Source: Alitta virens
Lineage: Eukaryota; Annelida; Polychaeta; Phyllodocida; Nereididae
DNA length: 64,000 nt
Assembly (NCBI GenBank): GCA_932294295.1
Contig: OW028580.1
Coordinates: forward strand, 7,841,374 to 7,905,373
Reading direction: 5' to 3'
The notes beneath the pieces are model-generated. The model worked only from the letters and a program-made list of their open reading frames with translations. It was not told the DNA's origin and did not search any database. The position numbers and the translations under genes are program-made. Below are positions 35,573 through 47,317 of this stretch, in pieces (position 1 is the stretch's first letter; the number at the start of each line of letters is the position of its first letter).

Positions 35573-38517
35573 TAAGTAAATGAACAAAGTAAATAAGTAA
35601 ATAATTAAGGAAATAAGTAAGTCTTTGTTTTCATTTTAAGTATCATAAACACTATGCAAACATGACACAATAAGTGTGGGTGCCGTGGCCTAGTGGTTAA
35701 GGCATTGGACTCGTATGCCAAAGGTCATGGGTTCAAGCCCAGCCACGGCATGGAAGTACTGAGCAGATCCTCCTTGAACCACTGCTTCACTCCACCCAGG
35801 TGTGAATGGGTGCATGGCTAAAGGCAGTGATGGTAAATGTAGAGGGCATTGACCCTAAGTGTACCTTGACGGCTGCAGGTTGGGCGTATACTCCGCGGGG
35901 AGTTGAGAAAGACTTATGAATGCTTGAACAGGCCTGCCAAGGGTGTAAATGGTGATGTCAGCTGAGCTCGATATACATCGAGATGGCAGACAGAAAGCCC
36001 ACACATATTTACATTTACATATGTCCATTATGTTGGTATGTACAATATACTATTTAAATTGCATTGAAAGAAGGAAACAGGAAAAGAATATACAATAACT
36101 AATAAAGAAAATTATCAGTATATACAATACAATTATTTAATCTAAGATCATGTATGTTGCATAGGTCACAGTAACTAACTTCATCTAAGTCGAAAATATT
36201 TCACTTCACACAACATTGGCTGAGACTGGTTAATTTGTTAGATAATATATAAACCTGACTAACTTAGTCCAAAAAGACTATTGGGTTAATCATTATGGAC
36301 ACAGTCAAACTTTCTGCAGTTTTTCAAAATGGCTAAAAAAGCATATCTATAGATAATCAAATGCATACAATTCTAAATATTTGTCCTAATTTATCACAGA
36401 TTGGCCATTTTGCCTGTGTGTTGGATAAAAATTAAGGAATATTACTGCAATAAAAAAAATTATAAAGCTGACCTGTCAGTTAAAAATTAAATTGGTTCTA
36501 CAATTATAAAATGCATGATGATTGGGTCTACAAATTAAATGCATTCTGATTAATCAACAAATGAATATTTGGCATTGGCAGATACGTGTAATTGAATGGC
36601 CAATGAATTATTCTCAAGTCTAGAAGAGAGTTAGGTATATGGAACATATATTTTCTTCCTTATCTAGTTTTTTTAACAGAAAATGTATCCACCCTTTTAA
36701 TCTTTGGGTCCATTGTCTGCCTGCCTTAAGTTATTTTATCGTTAATTTATGTCATATTTTTGAGTGGGTCTGTTGTTGACAAATATTGCGAAGTTCTTCC
36801 TGGCATATAACTTCAAGGCTTCCTCGTAGAACAATGTAGAAATTGCGTAATGCCGCACAGTTTTGATAAGACTTAACAATCAAAGCTTTATCTTTCATAT
36901 CTTAGTTTTGACATGTTGGGAAATCATGGTTACATCTAAACAAAACAATCTGACCACACCTATCACTGAATTATTATTTTGTCACGAAGGACTGAAAAAG
37001 TAGTCAGATTTTTCTAAAAACTCAGTCAATCTTAGTCAGTTTACTTTTGCGAGGTTAGTCACTGACTAACTATTAAGATGAAGTTGACTATCGTGTTAGC
37101 CAAAAGCTATGGTGGTTAGTCATTCTAGACAAATTCAAAATGTCTAAATGTAGTGAAAAATGCTTAACAAGTTAGTCAAGATGTCTAGAAAGTTAGTCAA
37201 CATGTCTAACTTCCAAAATGAATGGATTGGCAATGCAGACATTTTGATTGATGTGGTGGGTGGATTAGGGCTTTACTTCCTGTATTTCTGCACCTGATGG
37301 GCTAATTAGCACAAACAGGGACCATGGCAATGAGATGATGGATGAAACAGCTATCCAACTCCGGCTCGACCAGGAGTCGAACCAGGGACCCAGCCCAGCA
37401 AGCTACCATTTTTGGACTCTGAATCTCATGCCAGAATATTCTGGTTATTGAGATAATATAATAGGCTCATGGTAGGAGTTTTTGTAGACCTCTGTCATTT
37501 TCTTATTAGTAATTTAGTTCCTTTTTGCTAGAACCAATATAATCGATTTAAAAAAAAAAAATAATTTCGGCTAGTTTCGCAACAAGCTGTATTTGTTTGG
37601 TACATACAGGGGTTAAGTTCATTATTTTGATGAAAAAAGTTTTAATATGCCAGGAATGTATATCGATATTTTCGCAACACCAATATCATTATAAAGCTGA
37701 GCCTTAAATACTTTCCTTTGTCTAATTATCGAGAACTTATATTAAATACTACTTTGAATTGATAACCTGTCCAAACTTGAGTCTTTCTCACCTACTCGTG
37801 TATTACTTAGCCCATTACACAACCATGTAGTTCATTTACCAAAAGAAACCACATAGACACAGTTTGCTTCTGGTGAAGCTCCATAAAGTCACTACAATAG
37901 AAGCCTGCATTGCCAACCATTCGACTACCTAGCCACTTAATTCTTATCAACGAAATAAACTAGCTGACAGATAATGTTGATGTACGTTGAAAAAGAATAG
38001 TTCTTAGAGCTGAGAATAAGACAGGGAAGTTTATATATTTATTTAATTCAATCTAATCTTCAAGTTTAGGCTCTTTAATACTTAATTATTTCGGAAAACC
38101 TTTTTATACATAATTTGCTAATAGTTGATGCTCAAAATTCACGTTTCTTACATGGTCAAATGTGCTACGTGCGTTTTCACCTCATTTTAATTAGGCAAAA
38201 ACCATGCGTTAATCGCTACTCATGGAAAATGCATGTGGCTCATTTGGCCATGTACAATAATGAAGAATTTTATATAAGTAATAAAAATTAGTTACCTTAG
38301 GAAATATTTCTTTGATCCATGCTCCATCATTTCTTGATGCTGTAGCTGCATTTAACCAATTCTGGTGATATAGCTTAGTGTGCGGCGCCTGAATGCGATC
38401 TTCCGTATTTTGTATGTCATAATTTTGAAAATTAGCATTTTCCACTAATCCTGTTGAAATGCAAAATTGTTGAAAACTTTTCTTGACCAAGGGCCTGACC
38501 CCATACCATAACAACAT
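31718..38517 (-). CDS. Divergent indoleamine 2,3-dioxygenase-like protein, five exons
   Basis: Exons: 38517-38296, 35431-35258, 33981-33640, 33384-33187, 32581-31718. All introns are phase 0 and GT-AG, giving 599 residues if ATG 38517 is the start. Against the IDO family I see FQDWPERW (N-terminal IDO helix), LFSFRWGKLP (IDO: AYVWG), SGAEIFGFNLLDTFLG (IDO: SAGQSSVFQCFDVLLG), LLTIPKVCREVIL (IDO: YMPPAHRNFL), ALYTWRLGHIKVPARYF and a GG turn (TTSGG) near the C-terminus. His 538 aligns with the proximal heme ligand. The segment KIWAPYIQAATAW aligns where IDO has its distal Phe and Arg, and neither is kept. About 190 residues precede the IDO-like part and I do not recognise them. IDO uses heme to cleave the tryptophan indole ring; whether this protein has activity is open. 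ATG 38517 directly follows a good acceptor (TTTTCTGTTCAG), so exon 1 may be spliced and the true start could be upstream. Confidence 0.72.
34119..34253. mobile_element. 135-bp MITE with about 27-bp inverted ends
   Basis: The left end AAGAGGGCTGGTCAGTTTAC (continuing GTGTGAC) is the inverse of the right end GTCACACGTGAACTGACCAG..CCCTCTT. TGACGTCATC lies near the middle. The duplicated target could not be fixed with certainty. It lies in intron 2 of the IDO-like gene. Confidence 0.85.
34330..34560. repeat. Repeated AAGGAGAACTGG motif with inverted partner
   Basis: GTAAGGAGAACTGGGCC (34335), its inverse GGCCCAGTTCTCC (34487), then GTAAGGAGAACTGG (34506) and AAGGAGAACTTGGCC (34530). This would form a hairpin with direct-repeat flanks, in intron 2 of the IDO-like gene. 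Confidence 0.6.
35500..35625. repeat. AAGT microsatellite
   Basis: (AAGT)n with AGTC and AAAT variants, in the first intron of the IDO-like gene, just upstream of its second exon. Confidence 0.95.
35676..36005 (+). mobile_element. tRNA-headed SINE, full length about 330 bp
   Basis: The head TGCCGTGGCCTAGTGGTTAA, box B GGGTTCAAGCCC and CACGGCA give a paired 7-base acceptor stem. A roughly 250-bp body follows (CACCCAGGTGTGAATGGGTG, CCGCGGGGAGTTGAGAAAG, CCTGCCAAGGGTGTAAATGG). A diverged copy of head and body is at 48806-49085. It lies inside the first intron of the IDO-like gene. Confidence 0.75.
36006..37242. other. Intronic, no exon recognised
   Basis: Part of the long first intron of the IDO-like gene. 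36990-37205 has irregular GTTAGTCA / GTCTAGA motifs (low complexity). No coding signal is visible. Confidence 0.5.
37243..37405 (-). mobile_element. SINE, minus-strand copy
   Basis: On the minus strand it carries box B GGTTCGACTCCTGG, then GTTGGATAGCTGTTTCATCC, CTCATTGCCATGG, CCCATCAGGTGCAGAAATAC and AAAGCCCTAATCCACCCACC, matching the element at 63592-63775. Confidence 0.7.
37406..38200. other. Intronic, no exon recognised
   Basis: A+T-rich sequence within the first intron of the IDO-like gene; no repeat or coding structure identified. Confidence 0.45.
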
Positions 38518-38635
38518 CTGAACAGAAAACATGTTTAATCTTCGCCTGTCAAGCGCAGCAGACCAAGAAATACCACAGAATGCCACAAATCTTAAAGCCA
38601 GGTACCTTTGGGTCTTTTTATATACCATTTACGCG

Positions 38636-38671
38636 TGGGGGGGGGGGGGGGGGGGGAGTTAGGGGGGGGGG
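38636..38671. repeat. Poly-G tracts
   Basis: Runs of about 20 and 10 G separated by AGTTA. They lie just 5' of the presumed first exon of the minus-strand IDO-like gene, where the transcript sense strand is C-rich. Potential quadruplex former. Confidence 0.9.
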
Positions 38672-38796
38672 GGCTATGTTTAGTTTGTGACGTCAATGGT
38701 CTATGTTCTCAAGGTAATTGCAAATTCCGGGGCCTTCCCGTTGTCGACCGAAAAAGGAAGTCTCATCAGCATTAAATAAATTTCACATGTTTAATG

Positions 38797-39312
38797 TCAC
38801 AATGTCACAATGTCAATGTCTCAATGTCTCCATGTCAATGTCTCAATGTCTCAATGTCACAATGTCTCAATTTCTCAATGTCAATGTCTCAATATCAATG
38901 TCACAATGTCAATGTCACAATGTCAATGTCTCAATGTCACAATGTCTCAATTTCTCAATGTCAATGTCTCAATATCAATGTCACAATGTCAATGTCACAA
39001 TGTCAATGTCTCAATGTCACAATGTCTCAATTTCTCAATGTCAATGTCTCAATATCAATGTCACAATGTCAATGTCACAATGTCAATGTCTCAATGTCAA
39101 TGTCTCAATGTCTCAATTTCTCAATGTCAATGTCTCATATCAATGTCACAATGTCAATGTCACAATGTCAATGTCTCAATGTCAATGTCTCAATGTCACA
39201 ATGTCTCAATTTCTCAATGTCAATGTCTCAATATCAATGTCACAATATCAATGTCACAATGTCAATGTCACAATGTCAATGTCTCAATGTCAATGTCTCA
39301 ATGTCAAAGTCT
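38797..39312. repeat. ATGTCA/ATGTCT hexamer satellite (about 515 bp)
   Basis: Built from CAATGTCA and TCAATGTCT blocks with a higher-order unit of about 60-66 bases containing TCTCAATTTCTCAATGTCAA. Because the blocks are multiples of three without stops, all three forward frames stay open and give MSQCHNVNVS-type repeats. No other evidence of coding exists; I do not call these genes. Confidence 0.95.
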
Positions 39313-39329
39313 TAATGCTGCCGGGTCTG

Positions 39330-39425
39330 AAGCCTAGTCAGCTTATACTACCAGCTACCAGAGGCGGACGTGATGATGAAATGATAAGGCTTGGGAGTGC
39401 ACACCAGTGCACACCAGATATATAA
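39330..39425 (-). mobile_element. SINE tail fragment
   Basis: CAGCTTATACTACCAGCTAC, CAGAGGCGGACGTGATGATG and AGGCTTGG match the tail shared by 40055, 42035, 43993, 46110 and 56495 (the last in plus orientation). Confidence 0.6.
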
Positions 39426-39944
39426 ACCCCATACCTTCAATTCAATAAAAATAAAAAACGGATGCAGAAAAATTTTACTTTGAAGAATCCCAATAAGTTT
39501 TATATGTGCTTCACACCATAACATGTTATCATGTTATCTACACAAGTTTACGTAATGCAGATAACACACACACATCATTATAGATAAAGTAATTACTCTT
39601 GAGAGCAAACTTGATGACAACACGGGAATTCCTACTTCCTTTTTCTGAGAACTAAGGTGTCAGTAAAATAATTCATTTGATCTCGGGGAAGCTGAAATTA
39701 GATTATTTGACATGTCTTCCGTGTCTATTCACAACAAGGCATTTTTTATTTCTTTGTGTAATTGCATTCATTAATTTTCGTAATCTTTAAACAGGAAATT
39801 GGCATATCAAATTACTCAAATATCAGTTAATAATATGCGGTGTTTTTTGTTGACTTCGCAAATAATCAAGCTCCCCTCAAACTAAACAGGTTGCTGATGA
39901 GTACGTGTGAAATACCAGGAACATTAGAATTTCATAATTTGTGT

Positions 39945-40030
39945 TGTGTGTTATTGTATTGTATTGTATTGTATTGTATTGTACTGTAGTAGTGTGGTGT
40001 AGTGTATTGTAGTGTATTGTATTACTATTA
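39945..40030. repeat. TATTG pentanucleotide repeat
   Basis: (TATTG)n with TAGTG variants. A truncated SINE-tail copy (GGCAGACGAAATGATGAGATGG) follows at 40075. Confidence 0.9.
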
Positions 40031-40139
40031 CATTGTATTCTATTGAATATTTCAGCTGACATGATAACTACCTGTGGCAGACGAAATGATGAGATGGTAA
40101 AGTCTGGAAGCCACATCAAATTACACATTTAAATTATGG

Positions 40140-42030
40140 GGAGTTATTTAACTTAAGTTTCTGGCGAATGTATTGGGAACAGTGCTCCAACTTTAAGTTT
40201 CATGTTTTGAATGTAAACATTAAATTATTAATTTTGATAATTTTGTTGCGCATGTGCTGTTGTATTGTGCCGATGCCAAGTTCATTAAGTGCATATAACC
40301 TACTGTCAAAAGACAGTCTGAGACAGACGTAATGATGAGATGATCCTGCCAGGAATATGGATAATTAAAACAAGCATTCATATAGTTTTATTTGGTGCGT
40401 TTTGAAGAAATAAAGACACTAGGAACTAAAAGCGTAACACGACTATTATTAGCAGCATTTTTTGGGTTTTTTACAGGGAAGATAAAAAGTTTTCAAAATA
40501 GGAAGGTATCCAGGTAAAGTAGACATGACCTCACTGGATAAGCCTTTCCTATAATATCGAAACCTGCCTGGCCACGAGTCTACGTGACAGGATTGGCAAC
40601 ATTCTTTAATATCAGTTTTTTTTTGTTGGTTTTTTTGAAGTGGCATCAACTTATTAGAATTATCTATACTAACCTGGAATAATAGTGACAAACTCTGCTA
40701 TTGGAGGATGAATTGATAAAAGAAGCAATTGACATGTCGAGGCGACAAATATGTACATGTGGTATGATGAATTTTGATAATAAAAGGGAAAGCGATTATT
40801 TACAGGCTATGGCAGCACCTATGATGTATTCCTTTGAGCAAATGATAGAGATCGAGAGGGGGGGGGGGGGCAGGAGTTTTGATATATTATTTTTGCATGG
40901 CACTAAAAATGGCATTTCCAACAATCCAATACCTTCAACATGTATTTTTGTAAGATGTAATTCCATTAAAAGGTTAAAGCTATGAAGGGGGGGGGGGGGT
41001 CAAATTTTGCCCAAACTTCTGATCCATAATCGTGCAACCCTGGTAGAGAACATAATCATTATTTTCATTAAAATAAAGTGTTGCATATTAATAACTGATA
41101 AAAAAAAGTGAAGGATTTGTTAATTTTTTTTTGTTTTAACTGTTGCAATTATCAATGAAGTACTGTGCATCATATAAACTGACCATATATGTCATTGTTC
41201 TAAAACATACTGTAAGTTGCACCTATCTCTTTCCTCATAACAGAAAGAAGATTATTAAATAAACTCCAGACCAATCAGGAGAGCTGGCATGAATACATGT
41301 ACGAATAATGCTGTTTTTTTCCTTTTTTTTTTGAAGTACATGCTAGGTGCTTCACAATCGAATTATTTTCAAAAAAAAACTTTGGCATCATCTGATAACC
41401 CCGTAAGGTTTTCGGTATTAAATCACCAGGTGACGATCTTCTATGCTAAGCACCTGCAACGCCCTCTTGTGTACAAACGGTTAGTTAAAGAACCTTCGCC
41501 ATAAACTTAGTGATTTCTGCTGACATAAAACCTTGATAAGACAGATAATCTGACACCTCTGAGTTGTTTACATACTTGTTCAAAGAATTTAAGTGTCAAG
41601 AGTCGATATTTTTTTATAATCACTTCCTAATTCCGTGTGGCATTGATAGCATGTCAATACTTGTAGGTGTCGATATTTCTGAATCATCCGTAGTTTCGCC
41701 TTGCACACTGGAATGTCAGGTTATTATCCACAGAGAGTCATTTGTTTGCGGTTGAAACCAATAATTGTTGTGAATGGCATACAGTCTCCAGGAAATTCCT
41801 TGGGAAATTTGCTAGGAAGCGTGGATATTTTAAAGGCGTATATATGGACAAGGTTAAAATATAGGCCTTCTTTCACAATCAAAAAACTGGAACAACCTGT
41901 AAGCCCACGTGTGTAAGTGTTGTCTCCGTTTACATACATACCAAACTTAAGGATACCCCCCCCCCCCCCCGCTAAAATTAAAACTTTTTTTCATAATTAA
42001 AATTTAACTTTGTCCTGTTTTAAAATATGT
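40140..42030. other. Intergenic, no gene seen
   Basis: Contains another partial SINE tail (40320-40350), G runs at about 40859 and 40986, and a C run at about 41957. Open frames here (up to 94 codons) have no recognisable domain and no splice context I trust. Confidence 0.5.
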
Positions 42031-42120
42031 TTTAGCTGTCAGGAGGCAGACGTGGTGATGAGTGATAAAGCTTGAGTCCGCACCATGTTACACATTTACC
42101 CCATAAGTGGGGCTTTCCTA
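42030..42120 (-). mobile_element. SINE tail fragment
   Basis: GGAGGCAGACGTGGTGATGA and CATGTTACACATTTACCCCA are the shared tail motifs in the same orientation as the copies at 43993 and 46110. Confidence 0.65.
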
Positions 42121-42464
42121 TTAATCGTGTAGAAAGCACCAATAATTCAACTTGTAATTTTGCAAATGAAATCCAGCTGATATTTAGCTCAAGAAGAGAT
42201 CGGGATTTGAATGCAGGACCTTCTGAAGAACTGTTAAATGCTTTACCCAATGGGCCACCCAAATATAATATATATCCCAAAGGTCTCATTATTTGTTAGA
42301 ATGATCTACTGCATACAGTGGACAATCGCCATTAAGACCTCTTTAATATGTGCCAATGCTCCCATTTTGTCTCATGATATTTTTTACCATTACATCCTCG
42401 TTTATGCAAAAAAAATGTACTATTTAGTTATAATAAATAATATAAATAGAGTTTCATGCAACAA

Positions 42465-43490
42465 AAACTCCCCAACAAACACAAACGCGTTTTATTAACG
42501 CTTCTTAAAACGTACCAAATTTATTTTTGTGAACATCTATTCAGACTTTTCTGGACGGCATATGTGGGGGCCAAAATTGATACAAAAACATTCAAGCAAA
42601 ACGTTTTCAATGAACATTTTTAGACCGGTTGTAGACGTTCATATATAATGTTTGACAAAAATGTTTTTAAAAAGTTTCGAAGACGTACTTAATTAAGGTT
42701 TTCAACATCATCACATCTTATGTTGAGTGAAAGATCAAAGGGTAGAACTCAACTGATATTATTCATCAGTTACAACTAATGATGAACTAAAACAAAAACC
42801 AAATTCTAAGAACAGCCTTCATTCAAGCTGGATTTGAACCTATATACTACCTACTACCTACCTAACCTAGGCTTAACCACCCTACACCCTAACCACTACA
42901 CCAGCCTGTCAAGTAGAAGCAAGGCAGCCTTGTCTTGGTATGATAAAAAAAAGGATAAGCTGGGATACTGAAGCCACTTTCATCAAGTCATACAACATTA
43001 CAATGTGATTTATAGATTGGTGCTGTAGAAGTATCTAGATGTCTTGCTGTGTGCTGTATCAATAATTAAAATGAGGATCAACTTATTTTTGGCATGGGTT
43101 ATTATGTTATCAGATGTTGAAAAACTAAGGTATATTTTTTTAACCTATTCACATAAAAAAGATTTGACTCCCACACCTCTTGAACAGAAGGCTGAATGTG
43201 CAACCAACTGAGCTTTCCAGTACTAGGCTTGATGACTGCTCTCTGATACTAGCCAATAGTAGCCATTATGACAAGAATGGTGTAATGTATTATTAATATC
43301 AGATTTATCATGTAACATCATATATATCTCTGTCATTTCCGTATTTCAACACCTGAGTACATAAAACTTTTTCATGAAATGTTTTCCAAACGTTGTTTGG
43401 TGGTATCATAGAAACATTTTCAGAAAACTTTATTGAATATATGAGACATTTTCCAAACAATATTCGGACGTTTGCTGGAAGAGGTTTTAG
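42465..43490 (-). mobile_element. 1.1-kb inverted-terminus element, copy 2
   Basis: Starts CCCAACAAACACAAACG and ends ACGTTTGCTGGAAG, the inverse of the element at 28186-29318. Matching internal phrases include AAGACGTACTTAATTAAGG, CATCACATCTTATGTTG, GTGCAACCAACTGAGC and AACACCTGAGTACATAA. The two copies differ at many positions and by indels, so insertion is old. Confidence 0.65.
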
Positions 43491-43984
43491 AAGATACGTG
43501 TGACAATGCAGCTTTAAGTCTAACTGGAATGCTGGTATTAATAAAGGGGTAACACCCGAGTGCATGGGTAATATAAACTGGTTTTAATAGTGAGGTGGTC
43601 TCAATAGTGAAGTAGTCTTCAAGCAGAGTAATTCCGGTGTGCTTATTTAACACAATAAATACTTTTGACATTACGCCACCTATCGGCAATATCGCTAGCG
43701 TTGTGTCATAAAATATGGTGTCACAATACTTCCATGTATGAATAACAAAATGACATTTAATGAACTGCAATGAATATAAATTTATTTTATCCAACTTATA
43801 GTGTGCTTACTGTCTTGTATCAGAATCTATAGCAAATGCTACTTGCGGAGAGAAAACCAAGAAATGTGTTAAACTAATTTAGTTTACTAACTTACTGAAG
43901 GGATTACAGTGTTACTGGGGTTCTTCAGGGGGATTAATGATGAGAACATTGACAAGACCTAGTAGTGTGTTCAATATTACTTGT

Positions 43985-44365
43985 CTAAAGGTAAGTCAGC
44001 TTACATGGCCAGCTGATAGCGGCAGACGTAATAATGAGATGTCGAAGCTTGGAGTCGACGTCATGTTACACATTTACCCCATAGGTGGAGTCTTTCACTT
44101 GCCTTGGCTTACACACCGAGTACAATTTTATTAACCCCCAAGAAAAACATAACTTTTATGCATCATACTGAATTAATTGTTTTTTGGAAGATACTATTGG
44201 TCCTTCCGGCGCGATGTCGATGTCTGCGATGTAAAAACGACATTGTACCGATGGCGGCCGATTTAGAAATGACGCCGGCCCGATTTGGAATGCTGTCTGG
44301 GTAAAGCATGGTACACATGGGTGTGGTGTCTTTTACTTGCCTGGGCATAGACACCAGGTACAAGG
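43985..44365 (-). mobile_element. SINE tail plus foldback fragment
   Basis: 43993-44135 carries GCGGCAGACGTAATAATGAG, CATGTTACACATTTACCCCA and CTTTCACTTGCCTTGGC. 44300-44365 repeats part of it (GGTGTGGTGTCTTTTACTTG). Between them lies a CCCGATTTGGAATGCTGTCT end related to the foldback at 51103. Confidence 0.6.
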
Positions 44366-45105
44366 CACTGAATACTAACTACTGAACCACCCATTCGCTG
44401 ACTCCTTAACCTCAAACATTTTTTGTATCTGGCATCGAAAACTATCACAGGATACCACTATGACTGATATTAGCTTTAACAATGCCAGATATATACAGTG
44501 TACACATACTCGAATTCGGTGAAACCAATTAGGTCAGTGACTGATAGGAGATTGGGATCTGTAACGTACATAAATGTTATAGCAGTTTGCTTGGTAAAAA
44601 ATTAGAAAATTGATGAATATCTTTGAAAGATATGAAACACAAATCTTAAGACTGCGTATACATTATGTATTATGTAATTATTTTGTAAATAATTTCAGAT
44701 GAAGAAAATATATTTTGTCCAAATTCCTACTGTCCTGACGATTACAAAGTCATGATAATTCACACAAGTGAGCTCTGAAGTGACCACAGTTTTAGCTAAT
44801 TGTGGATAAAGACTTTGGTTACCACTTCTAAATTTCATAAATTTAAGTTTTAGTCATAATTGAACTTGGAATTTTAGTGCAGTAGAATAAGCTAAACAAC
44901 ATCATTTTATCAGGCGACTGACCACATGGCCTATATACAGAGCTTACAGGCCATTAGTACCAGGAAATGTAAGCTTCTTATAGCAAGATACAGTGGCTGA
45001 ATTGTCTGAGGTGCTGGGCTGCTTGAAAAGGGCTCGGTTCAAGTCCAGTCCAGGGTAATTTTTATTTTAAATAAATAATGTTTTTATGTCATGTCTTGCA
45101 GCTCG

Positions 45106-45390
45106 CTGGTCTAGTGGTAAGACATTCGCCTGCTCCTCTGAAGGACCTGGGTTCAATCCCAGGCCCAGGCACTCTTTATGAGCAACATCCCAGCTGGATG
45201 TCGTTCGGATGAGACATTAAATTGGTCCCTTGTACTCAGTGTCTATGGTGAGGCAAGTAAAAGATCCCACCCATGAGGTAAATGTGTAACACGGGTGGAC
45301 TCCTCCTCTCTCACACTTCATCAATCAACCCTCGATAGCAGCAAGAACATGCCTTAGAGGGCTGCACTTTCCATATCTATATCTTTATAT
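45106..45390 (+). mobile_element. tRNA-headed SINE, full length
   Basis: The head GCTGGTCTAGTGGTAAGACA then box B GGGTTCAATCCCAGG is followed by a body with CCCAGCTGGATGTCGTTCGG, GATGAGACATTAAATTGG, GAGGCAAGTAAAAGATCCC and GAGGGCTGCACTTTCC. Related copies: 49676-49890 (plus) and 63335-63525 (minus, body only). It is the most intact copy of this family in the window. Confidence 0.75.
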
Positions 45391-46104
45391 TAGCTTCCTT
45401 ATAAATTATCAGGTATTTGCATTAATTCCATTTTACACTGGACAATTAAACAGTCCCATTTCTCCGCTGTTCACACATTGCCAGATACCTATTTTTTTTT
45501 TTTTTTTTTTTTATTTTCTTGTTAGAACAAATATTTTGTCACTTACCTTTTTGGACGATATTGACACGATTGCAAATAGAACTCATTTGGAATTCCCGCG
45601 ACGTACACAATATTATGCAACATATTTCTTCCCAGAAATCTATTCAATGCTTCCTGGCAATGAATACTTATCAAACGTGTCCGTTCCATGCTTAATACAT
45701 GTTTTACAAAACTCAGTGTTAAATTATTTTGATTGTAACTAATTCAGCCCTCAATCCATTTATGGCTTTGCCTCTGACAGGAATTTAAATTGACCTAATC
45801 TGACACGTGATTATTGAAACATTTCTGTGTTTGTCTTTTTCACAATTCGCATGATTTTGGCGGTAATTGGATAAACGTGCCACTTACGTTAAGGCAAGGT
45901 TTCCAAAAGAAGTAAAAGAAGTACATGCAATCGCATAGAAAATTAAACAAACAGCGATATTTTAAAACGCATGAAAATACTAAAATGCTTGACCAAGTAA
46001 ATCTTATCAACATTTTTGATAATATTTCTATAATATTTGTGTATTGCCGTGTCAAAACCTTTGGCAAAATAACGTCAACAAATTTCTAAATGTTATAATC
46101 CTAC

Positions 46105-46260
46105 TGGTCGGAAGTTTAGCCAGCTTATATGACCAGCTAAGAGGTGGACGTAATGATGAGATGGTAAGGCTTGGAGTGCACACAAATTGTCCCCATGGGT
46201 GGGGTCTTTTACTTGCCTCAGCTTAGACGCCCAGTACAAGTTGATTAACCCTCGAAGAAA
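46105..46260 (-). mobile_element. SINE tail fragment
   Basis: CAGCTTATATGACCAGCTAA, GACGTAATGATGAGATGGTA, CATGGGTGGGGTCTTTTACT and GCCTCAGCTTAGA match the family tail. Confidence 0.65.
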
Positions 46261-47235
46261 GTCTTATTTCTCAAAGATTAACCCAAGTAAAAACGGTCAT
46301 TTTTATGTATTTCACTAATATATAATGATAAGTTTTTGAAATAAATATTTACTGGAAGAGACTATAGGACCAAATCGAAGTAGTAGTAGTTGTACAATTT
46401 TATTTATTGTCGTTTCAATTCACGGAATCACATACATTGTTCAAGACAAAATACACAAACCAAGCAGAAGCTTCTGTACGACATACTAATAATAATACAT
46501 AAATCTAATAGGACTAACAATTATATAATAAATAGCACATTTCTGTATAGCATTTCATTTTAGGCTCAGCACCTTTTGAGTCAGCATTGTTACAAGTTAT
46601 CACAAACAGCTCTTTAATAAATCATCTTATCGTATATTGTGTATGTTTAATTAGGCCAAAGAAAGTGGCTATATTTCCCATCGGTTCCGCGAGGTGGCTC
46701 CATATTATTAATTGGTGTCATCACAAACCACCAGGGGGATTAATGACTTTTTTTATGTCTCCAAAAAGGAAAGTGTGCAAAGAAGGATGGATTTCATTTT
46801 GAGAAATGAAAAATAGTTAAGATCCGCTTGGTCTTTCATGGCCTGTCAAGTGAAAAATGGCCTATCGTTTTCTTGTTCTTTTAAGCCAAGCCTGGAAGAA
46901 GAACTATTTCCGACATGGCGCCAAATCAATTTCCCAGCAATTTTATGCTTTTGAGGATTATTAACGATTAATACGAGATCCATTTTGGTTTTAGGCTAAT
47001 TAATATTATTTTAAGTATGAAATGCTGGGCTGAACTACTGCTTGAATTGAAGTACAATTTTGCGCAATGTAGACTCCTTGAATTAAAGTACAACTTTAAC
47101 AACAGTGGATGTCCAACATTGAGTTTTGTGGGATAAGGGAAACTTAAATAACTGTTAGGCATTCTGATTGACTCATGGCAGCGATGTTGAGAAAATAGTA
47201 AAGCACCTTTAAAAAACCAATAATAGCCATCTGGA

Positions 47236-47317
47236 GACTGACTGACTGACTGGCTGACTGGCTGACTGACTGACTGACTGACTGACTGACTGACTGACTG
47301 ACTGACTGACTGACTAT
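47236..47317. repeat. GACT microsatellite
   Basis: (GACT)n, about 18 copies with a few GGCT variants. The minus-strand frame through it (VSQS repeats) is a satellite by-product. Confidence 0.95.

Noticed and set aside
35676..35757. Possible tRNA gene
   Set aside because: The acceptor stem pairs, but the T-arm is irregular and the sequence continues into a repeated SINE body.
38718..39425. Long forward open frames of 173-235 codons
   Set aside because: They are translations of a hexamer satellite that is open in every forward frame, with no domain or splice context.
45106..45172. Possible tRNA gene
   Set aside because: It has box A and B, but the acceptor does not pair and it is followed by a repeated body.
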